Positions 1 through 5,463 of a stretch of DNA of 14,204 bases are shown here, piece after piece; position 1 is the first letter of the stretch, and the number at the start of each line of letters is the position of its first letter. Below the pieces are notes generated by a model. That model saw only the letters and a program-made list of their open reading frames with translations. It was not told where the DNA came from and searched no databases. The position numbers and the translations under genes are program-made. Source of the stretch: Enteropsectra breve (lineage: Eukaryota > Microsporidia); contig JALPMN010000547.1 of NCBI GenBank assembly GCA_024243835.1, positions 1 through 14,204 on the forward strand, in the 5' to 3' direction.

Positions 1-1
1 A

Positions 2-1051
2 TGCAAGCCATCAGAAGAGCTTGCCGAAAAAACAGAATATATTTCAGCCAACAGCAAAAGCAAGGGCACAAATGCAGAATCTAAGTTAGAAACAAACGAT
101 TGTTTATCAGCAGACTTCTACAATGCGATTATATTTGATGAAAATACGTATTCAGAGGAGGAACAAATAAAAGGAGTTTATTTCAAAAAGGGGCTGAATA
201 AAGGCAGCATAGATGATGCCGATATGATGAGCATGAAGAGGGTAAGACGTGGTGCATCTCTAAAGGCTGAGCAGAAGCTTATAAAGCAAACGCATCTGGA
301 GAAGAAAAAGGATGAGAAAGAAGCAATAGAAAATGAAGAGGTCGCGATTTTTTGCAAATTAGAGAAAACAAAGCGGAGACGAGCTGAACCGCCATCAACT
401 TTGCTGGGCGAAGTGCTGAAAAATGAGGCAAATAAAGAAAATATTAACACAAGGAGCACCCAAAGCAAGAAAAGCACACCGTTCATTCCACACAAAGTAT
501 TTGGTGATATAACAAATTCTCCAGTTAAGAGATGCAGCATTGCAGTGCCAAATAAAAGGCCATCGTCGAAATTCTTTTTGGAAGACCTTGATTTGCAGGC
601 AAACATAGACAGTTCAAGCGAAGATATTTGCTCTGCATTTCAGAGTACCGAAAGTGACAAGGAAAGCATTTCTTCTGCAGCATCTCCCCTGAAAAAGAAA
701 AAAGAGTCCTACATAAAACTAAAGGAAAAGAATACCAAGGCGAACTATGGATACAAAACTGTTGCAGTTAAGAGAAAATGCATTATCGAACTGGCCCCCG
801 GGGAGAGATTTTTCAAGCGAGCACCCAGCCAGAATAGAAGAGTGCTTTTTGATCTGAACAACTGTATTTCAGTGCATAACGGGGACAAAAATAATGTAAA
901 ATCAATCTTAGTCGATGATTCTAAGAGGGAAATCTTTGAATGGGCGCAGGCCAAGGAAGAAATCGAAATAATAAGAAGAGTGAATTTGGGAAGCGACGCT
1001 TCTGTGGATGATTTTGTTTTCCGCAAAGTTGACAATTTGGCAGAAATGTGA
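2..1051 (+). CDS. Charged, low-complexity protein with KEN box and CDK-type sites (5' end cut by window edge)
   Basis: The frame is open from the left edge to TGA at 1049-1051, giving at least 349 residues; the true start lies outside the window. The first in-frame ATG inside is at 224, but about 74 codons before it read as ordinary protein (acidic, Ser/Lys-rich), so 224 is probably internal. I recognise no folded domain: the protein is rich in Lys, Glu, Ser and Asn and probably largely disordered. Short motifs visible are a KEN box (434-442), the D-box-like HKVFGDITN (491-517), CDK-type SPVK (518-529) and SPLK (683-694), and an RVLF sequence (839-850) resembling the PP1-docking RVxF motif. 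Together they suggest, by inference, a cell-cycle or chromatin protein degraded through the APC/C. Basic clusters could be nuclear localisation signals. An AATAAA follows the stop by about 20 bases. That it is a gene is fairly sure; its function is speculative. Confidence 0.8.
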   Translation, partial: CKPSEELAEKTEYISANSKSKGTNAESKLETNDCLSADFYNAIIFDENTYSEEEQIKGVYFKKGLNKGSIDDADMMSMKRVRRGASLKAEQKLIKQTHLEKKKDEKEAIENEEVAIFCKLEKTKRRRAEPPSTLLGEVLKNEANKENINTRSTQSKKSTPFIPHKVFGDITNSPVKRCSIAVPNKRPSSKFFLEDLDLQANIDSSSEDICSAFQSTESDKESISSAASPLKKKKESYIKLKEKNTKANYGYKTVAVKRKCIIELAPGERFFKRAPSQNRRVLFDLNNCISVHNGDKNNVKSILVDDSKREIFEWAQAKEEIEIIRRVNLGSDASVDDFVFRKVDNLAEM

Positions 1052-1070
1052 GCATTCTTGGCCATGACAA

Positions 1071-1076
1071 AATAAA
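1071..1076 (+). terminator. Possible polyadenylation signal AATAAA
   Basis: A canonical AATAAA lies about 20 bases after the stop of the gene ending at 1051. The spacing fits the short 3' UTRs of compact eukaryotic genomes, but the hexamer is expected by chance in AT-rich DNA. Confidence 0.35.
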
Positions 1077-1432
1077 ATGAATACACATTACAATGGAAAA
1101 TAAACTTAAATTAACGTGCATATTTTTGAATTATGATAAATAATGTAGTAAATAGATTTAGAGTATCATTCACCCTAGTGTTTAAACTAAAAAATATTTT
1201 TCAAGTTCAATATTAAACGGCTTGTTTACTTGAATGTATTTCAATTCTAAGGATAAGCATTTATTGCCAAATTGCGGAAAAGAAGATCCATATTCATGGG
1301 ATTTAGAAGCTCCTCTCGAGTAGTGGCAGCAGAGTACAGCTTTTTGCTCTATTAAACTCCAAGCGTACAGTGTTTATTAGGTTTGATAGTGCTGTTTGAG
1401 AATCCTTAATTTTATTATTGTTTATTTAGTAT

Positions 1433-1435
1433 CCC
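1433..1435 (+). promoter_or_regulatory. CCC motif abutting the start codon
   Basis: CCC sits directly before ATGG at 1436, and the AT-rich stretch before it includes TTAATTTTATTATTG. CCC- or GGG-like triplets close to the ATG are described as initiation-associated signals in Encephalitozoon and other microsporidia. An in-frame TAG at 1427-1429 rules out a longer start, which agrees with initiation here. Confidence 0.45.
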
Positions 1436-2704
1436 ATGGAAGTCCCAGTTATACAGGAAAATATCCTGAAGCATTCCTTGGCTCTTAACAAGATCGTGGG
1501 CGGCAGCAGCTTTGTCCTTATACTTTACCTTAGCAAATTTTACTATGCCGAGCTTTTAAAGCGCATGCACACACGAATCTGCAGGCAGAGCGAAATGAAG
1601 CAGGGCTTTATTATGGGGCTCTTTTCAGCACTGCCATTCATAATTATGAGCATTGCATGCAGAGAAGAACATGCTTTTGAACGGATAAAATACTCGCTGG
1701 TTGGCGCCTTCATTACTGCTGCAAGCGGCTTCACAGCCTCAATGGTGTATTACAACTCTGATATGCAAATAAACAAACTTGCTGGCAAGTGGATGGGAAA
1801 TCTCGCGATATTTTCAATCGCAACACTCTTGGGTGGATATGTAAACCGTATTTTTATGTATTTTACATCACTTCTTCTGGGCCTGGCGTTTGGGTGGACA
1901 GTTTTCAAAATATTCTCGAAAGCTGATACTGACGTTCCTCCACGGCAGAATCTCTCTGACTCGGAAATGAGTAAAATACTGGAAGTTCTTAGGACCATCT
2001 TTTATCCCCTTGAGCTATTCTTCGACTATTCCATCATAATCTACAGCGGCACCAAAAGGCCGCATCTCATCGGGTTTGCCAACAGAACGGCTGTTTCCTG
2101 CTTGATAAATGCCTGTATATTAATTTTGTATAACGGAATTGAAATCCGAACGAGAAATTTTGCAATAATCGCTGCATCAGCCTTGGCCCTTGCCGGAATT
2201 CTGTGGTGTCTGGCCAAAAAGCCTTCGATGTTTAAGATCATTGCTCTTTATAGTCTGCTGGTATGCTCTGGGCATTTTTACATGCTGTTCAAGCTGCAAA
2301 AGGAGGTTGCAGATGCGCACGGACATTTCGGCAAGTACAACAGTTTTGCTACCACCTCTTCGTATCTGGTTCCCCAGGTGGCAATACCCTCACTGTTTCT
2401 CAACTCATTTGCCTTAGATAAAAACCTCAAACGCACCGCAGTATACGGCACACTCTTTAGCTACTTCCTCCAGCTGCTTTACACAAACATCATGAGTATT
2501 GTTCGGTTTGATCCAACAACAAATTTTCAATTCTCAGTCGATTCAGACTCGCGAATTGCCTTCGGAATCAATTTTGCTTTCATGTCCATATTCCTGGGCT
2601 ACACAAATATCTTTAAGGGACGGTATCCGAAGGAGTTTGGATACGTGTGCTTTTACACAGCAATAATATTTTACTGGGGACTTTTTAGAATAAAGATTTT
2701 TTAA
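1436..2704 (+). CDS. Polytopic membrane protein, unrecognised family
   Basis: 422 residues. ATG 1436 is the first ATG after an in-frame TAG at 1427-1429 and is directly preceded by CCC. The protein is strongly hydrophobic. By eye the membrane spans lie near residues 20-38, 57-75, 87-106, 119-136, 140-160, 187-204, 218-234, 241-258, 265-285, 307-327, 334-353, 376-392 and 402-418, so about 11 to 13 helices. The main hydrophilic loops are at about 160-185 (acidic, with a Pro-Pro) and 286-306 (with an AHGHFGKY stretch). There is no cleavable signal peptide; the first span probably acts as the anchor. I do not recognise a transporter or enzyme signature, so substrate and location are unknown. A transporter or an ER/plasma-membrane enzyme are both open. 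Coding status is very likely, given the length and the strong amphipathic pattern. Confidence 0.9.
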   Translation: MEVPVIQENILKHSLALNKIVGGSSFVLILYLSKFYYAELLKRMHTRICRQSEMKQGFIMGLFSALPFIIMSIACREEHAFERIKYSLVGAFITAASGFTASMVYYNSDMQINKLAGKWMGNLAIFSIATLLGGYVNRIFMYFTSLLLGLAFGWTVFKIFSKADTDVPPRQNLSDSEMSKILEVLRTIFYPLELFFDYSIIIYSGTKRPHLIGFANRTAVSCLINACILILYNGIEIRTRNFAIIAASALALAGILWCLAKKPSMFKIIALYSLLVCSGHFYMLFKLQKEVADAHGHFGKYNSFATTSSYLVPQVAIPSLFLNSFALDKNLKRTAVYGTLFSYFLQLLYTNIMSIVRFDPTTNFQFSVDSDSRIAFGINFAFMSIFLGYTNIFKGRYPKEFGYVCFYTAIIFYWGLFRIKIF

Positions 2705-2714
2705 TGTAATTATC

Positions 2715-2720
2715 AATAAA
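2715..2720 (+). terminator. Possible polyadenylation signal AATAAA
   Basis: AATAAA lies 11 bases after the stop of the membrane-protein gene, consistent with a very short 3' UTR. The match is exact, but the surrounding DNA is AT-rich. Confidence 0.35.
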
Positions 2721-3179
2721 AACGTAGATTGGCAAGCATTTTTATTTTTGTACTTTAAGCCTAATACACATAACTTTGATTAAACCATCTAATCCATAAA
2801 ACTTATAAGTAAACTTTCAGGACTAGTATAAAGCAACCAAGCTGTTGAATTATAAACTGATTTAAAGCCAAACACTTATATATTTGCTAGTTTAAAAGGC
2901 GTGAGACAATTTTTAGGCGATTCACGTTTTTTACATGGGTAATATAAATTTCATAAATATCAATTGCATACTTTTAAAGTTCTAACTTAAGCAGGTTTAA
3001 AAAGCTTATGCATTTATATAGACAAAAAGACATTATTGTTTCATTAAACCTCTGTAGATTTTGATATTTGATATCTGCCTAGTGCTTTTTCATCCTTAAA
3101 GTATAACTAAGCTCTAGCGGCTTTACGTCAAAAAGTTTGCTTCATATTTGCTGAATCAACTGAAAGAAGAAAAGATTTC

Positions 3180-3200
3180 AAAATTTATATTTTTTTGCCC
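3180..3200 (+). promoter_or_regulatory. AAATTT block plus CCC before SRP19
   Basis: AAATTT at 3181-3186 is followed by a T-run and then by CCC directly before ATGG at 3201. The order AAATTT, short T-rich spacer, CCC, ATG matches the arrangement described for highly expressed translation-related genes in Encephalitozoon. It also helps place the SRP19 start at 3201. Confidence 0.5.
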
Positions 3201-3563
3201 ATGGACTCTGAGTATTTCATGCTGTATCCAGTCTACATCGACTCATCGAAGACATGCAATGGGGGCAGGAAGTATCCGCTTGACAAATCTGTGCCGAATC
3301 CGAAGCTTTCGGAGATCACTGCAGCCCTGGACAGATGCCAGATGTGCTATAAAGTGGATGCACAACGCAAGCATCCGAAAAACCAGAAAGTGTCGGGAAG
3401 AGTCGCCATTAAAAAAGACGTGACTCGCAAAGATATCGTTCTTCAAATATGTGACGAGATTATAAACAGCCGTAGTATAAAGCAAGCACAGTCCAACAAA
3501 AGCAAGGTAGCCAACACACTTAATTTAGTTCCGATAAGGAAAAAGAAATCCAAAAAGAAGTAA
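3201..3563 (+). CDS. SRP19: Signal recognition particle 19 kDa protein (SRP19/Sec65 family)
   Basis: 120 residues. SRP19 binds SRP RNA helices 6 and 8 and orders them so that SRP54 can bind, during co-translational targeting to the ER. The family pattern is clear: YPVYIDSSKT at residues 9-18, GGRKYPLDKSVPNP at 21-34 (the RNA-contacting GRR-P-L/I-A-V-NP motif), a helix beginning LSEI, a GRV-I/V strand at 67-70, and a Lys-rich C-terminal tail (KKKSKKK). The length is close to archaeal SRP19 and a little below human (about 144). The frame is open upstream to a TTG at 3195, but ATG 3201 is the only in-frame ATG, sits in a CCC-ATGG context, and starts just before the conserved strand. The gene is convergent with RPL4. 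Confidence 0.92.
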   Translation: MDSEYFMLYPVYIDSSKTCNGGRKYPLDKSVPNPKLSEITAALDRCQMCYKVDAQRKHPKNQKVSGRVAIKKDVTRKDIVLQICDEIINSRSIKQAQSNKSKVANTLNLVPIRKKKSKKK

Positions 3564-3947
3564 AAGCCAAATAGTTGATAATTATATATTTCAGGAAGAG
3601 AATATCTTGGCATTCACGCTAATTAAATTCATTTCTTGAATGCAATTTTCAACACTAATTTAAAGCTATCATTATTCTAAAAAAGAATCTTTCAAGGTAA
3701 AAAATTCTATACTACACATTAAGTTGCTACAATATAGTATCGATTCTGTATGATACAAACTGAATTTAGATTAATAAAAATTAAGATGTCTTTATAACAT
3801 GTTGCCTCAACTATTTAATTATATAACTAAGAATAAACAGTGGATGCACAGTTTATAAACTATAACGGCATTCTGTACAAATACACAGGTCTTTAGTTTA
3901 CTTAATTCAATAATAAAAATAATACATAAAGTTTAAAATACTTTTAA
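3564..3947. other. Convergent intergenic region, 384 bases
   Basis: AT-rich spacer between the 3' ends of SRP19 (+) and RPL4 (-). I see no reading frame, RNA gene or clear AATAAA for either gene. A short imperfect palindrome (GTATC...GATAC, around 3738-3757) is the only structure noticed. Confidence 0.6.
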
Positions 3948-4937
3948 TTACTGAACCAACTTGTTGTAAAGCCCAATAAACTCCTGTGTAGTTGCAAGCT
4001 CTTCATCAGACTTTCTGCATGTGCCCTTTGGAAGCATGTTGGGATAGTTGATAAGGCTCTGGATTTCAGAAGAATAGAAATACTCACCGAGATCATCGCT
4101 GGTAACCATTGGAACTGGCAGAGAGAATCCACGCTTGACTTCAGAGCTTCCGCCGATGGTGCCGAAGAGGCTGTTGAGTTTCATAAAGGCAGACTCAGTC
4201 CACATAACGAGTCTTCCAAGGGCTCCTCCTGGAGAAAGAGCGAGAATATCAAGAGAATTGACATCAAGCATCTCAACACCCTCGATGTTTTTGAATGCTC
4301 TCAGCTCTGCGTTGTCGTGTATAATCAAAAGACCCTTCCTCTTGTTGTATCTTCTATTTCTAAATTTACCCTTACCGCATGTGATGGTCTTAGACTTCCT
4401 GACCTTCTCAAGATCCTCATCCAAATGAAGCTTTGTAAGAAGCTCATTCGCCTCCTTGGTCTTGGTGATGCTGTTGATGCTGTCAGAAACAACAATTGGG
4501 AGCATCTCAATCTGAGAAATACGGTGACCGCGTCCCTCAACAATGGCTGGGTTGGCTGTGGCTGCGACGGACATGGCACAAACAAGTCTCCTGAGATTCT
4601 TGGGGGTCTTTCTCTGCCATCTTCTGGTGACCTTTGTTGGGTGGGCCATTCTTCCCTTTCTGGCGAAGTTGGCAAATGCTGCCTGTCCTGCTCTTCTGGT
4701 TCCTGATCCCTTTACTCTTGGGACTCTTGCCATGGCTCTTCCACTTCCCCATGACTCGGCTGAGTGCTGCATACCGGCTGTTGGGCTAACGGCATATGGC
4801 TGTCTGGAGTTCATTCTGACGAGGGCATACACAGTCTGCACGAGATCTGCTCTGAGCTCCATGTTGAATACGTCTGGTCGGTCAACAGTCTTTTCAACTG
4901 CTCCCTCAGTACTGTAAACGTTTACTTTCTGTGACAT
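3948..4937 (-). CDS. RPL4: 60S ribosomal protein L4 (uL4)
   Basis: 329 residues. uL4 is a core large-subunit protein; its globular domain binds 28S rRNA and its long loop helps form the constriction of the peptide exit tunnel. The signature is unmistakable: RQPYAVSPTAGMQHSAESWG at 45-64, GRAMARVPRVKGSGTRRAGQ at 66-85, the loop through GRMAHPTK (95-102), then EGRGHRI (134-140) and PIVVSDSINS further on, and the rRNA-binding GKGKFRNRRYNKRKG segment near the middle. It is shorter than yeast (about 362) and human (427), mainly through a reduced C-terminal extension. ATG 4937 agrees with the family N-terminus and is preceded by GGG and three AAATTT blocks on its strand. In the tunnel loop, GQAAF replaces the usual GQGAF. 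Confidence 0.97.
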   Translation of the reverse strand: MSQKVNVYSTEGAVEKTVDRPDVFNMELRADLVQTVYALVRMNSRQPYAVSPTAGMQHSAESWGSGRAMARVPRVKGSGTRRAGQAAFANFARKGRMAHPTKVTRRWQRKTPKNLRRLVCAMSVAATANPAIVEGRGHRISQIEMLPIVVSDSINSITKTKEANELLTKLHLDEDLEKVRKSKTITCGKGKFRNRRYNKRKGLLIIHDNAELRAFKNIEGVEMLDVNSLDILALSPGGALGRLVMWTESAFMKLNSLFGTIGGSSEVKRGFSLPVPMVTSDDLGEYFYSSEIQSLINYPNMLPKGTCRKSDEELATTQEFIGLYNKLVQ

Positions 4938-4940
4938 TAG

Positions 4941-4987
4941 CCCTCGTTTGAATAAAATTTTTTTCTACGAAAATTTTTGTAAAATTT
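4941..4987 (-). promoter_or_regulatory. RPL4 promoter: GGG motif and three AAATTT blocks
   Basis: On the minus strand GGG (plus-strand 4941-4943) lies 4 to 6 bases before the RPL4 ATG. Self-complementary AAATTT blocks occur at 4955-4960, 4971-4976 and 4982-4987. This combination is the published microsporidian signal for ribosomal-protein genes and suggests a very short 5' UTR. Confidence 0.55.
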
Positions 4988-5383
4988 TTATTTTCACTGA
5001 GATATAAATAATCTTGTATTGTGTAGCTCGCTTACTGCTTAATAATATTGAAATAAGCGTATGTAAAACATGCTTAATTATTAGGCTGCGTAATAGTGGA
5101 ATACTTCTGATTTTTATTCGCGCTAGTTAAAAAGCCTAAACTAATATCGTATTGCTTTTCTAATGGATGTGCTTTATTCAGGCAAAAAATGTGCTACAAC
5201 TATATCTTGCACTTATTTAAATTATAAAATATGATTTGATAACCATAGTACTGAACTCTGATTTTCCTATTGGAAAAATATTAAGGCAAATAGTTTTATG
5301 ATAGTACGATATTCTCTATGAAAAACAAAAAGGATTGTGCAATGTAACAAAAGGATAGCATGCATCGAATATCTATGCCTGGC

Positions 5384-5392
5384 TATAAAAGG
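5384..5392 (+). promoter_or_regulatory. TATA-box-like TATAAAAGG
   Basis: A consensus-like TATA element in a locally GC-richer context (GGC before, GG after) lies 72 bases before the first base of the TATA-side gene's ATG at 5464. This is plausible TATA-to-start spacing with a short leader. It could also be chance in AT-rich DNA. Confidence 0.35.
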
Positions 5393-5463
5393 AATCATGC
5401 TTAATATATTTTCACTGATTAAAACAATGTTTATTGATTAATAAAAAATATGCTACCTAACAT

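Larger units (their letters stand above)
1052..1435. other. Intergenic region, 384 bases
   Basis: AT-rich and without a long reading frame. A slightly GC-richer patch at about 1250-1370 holds a 29-codon frame, ATG 1234 to TAG 1321-1323, described under findings. No tRNA-like arm was seen. The last bases before 1436 form the putative promoter of the membrane-protein gene. Confidence 0.6.
2705..3200. other. Intergenic region, 496 bases
   Basis: Very AT-rich, with no reading frame or RNA gene I can support. It carries an AATAAA shortly after the upstream stop and the AAATTT/CCC promoter signals of SRP19 at its right end. The frame of SRP19 stays open upstream to 3111 but contains no ATG there. 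Confidence 0.6.
4938..5463. other. Divergent intergenic region, 526 bases
   Basis: Shared upstream region of RPL4 (-) and the secreted Ser-rich protein (+). The left end holds the RPL4 promoter motifs and the right end a TATAAAAGG at 5384-5392. In between is an inverted repeat (TTAGGCT 5081-5087, AGCCTAA 5133-5139) and a small hairpin near 5059-5073. No long reading frame or tRNA was seen. Confidence 0.6.

Noticed and set aside
1..84. ATG at base 1 opening a 27-codon frame
   Set aside because: It is short and in a different frame from the well-supported gene that crosses the left edge.
178..606. 142-codon frame on the minus strand
   Set aside because: It lies opposite the left-edge gene and its Phe/Ser-rich translation is the mirror of Lys/Glu-rich codons.
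3195..3200. TTG start two codons upstream of the SRP19 ATG
   Set aside because: A non-ATG start is unlikely in a nuclear eukaryotic gene, and CCC-ATGG at 3201 matches the promoter signals and the family N-terminus.
4135..4917. Several 97-129-codon plus-strand frames
   Set aside because: They lie antisense to RPL4, whose conservation explains the open frames.
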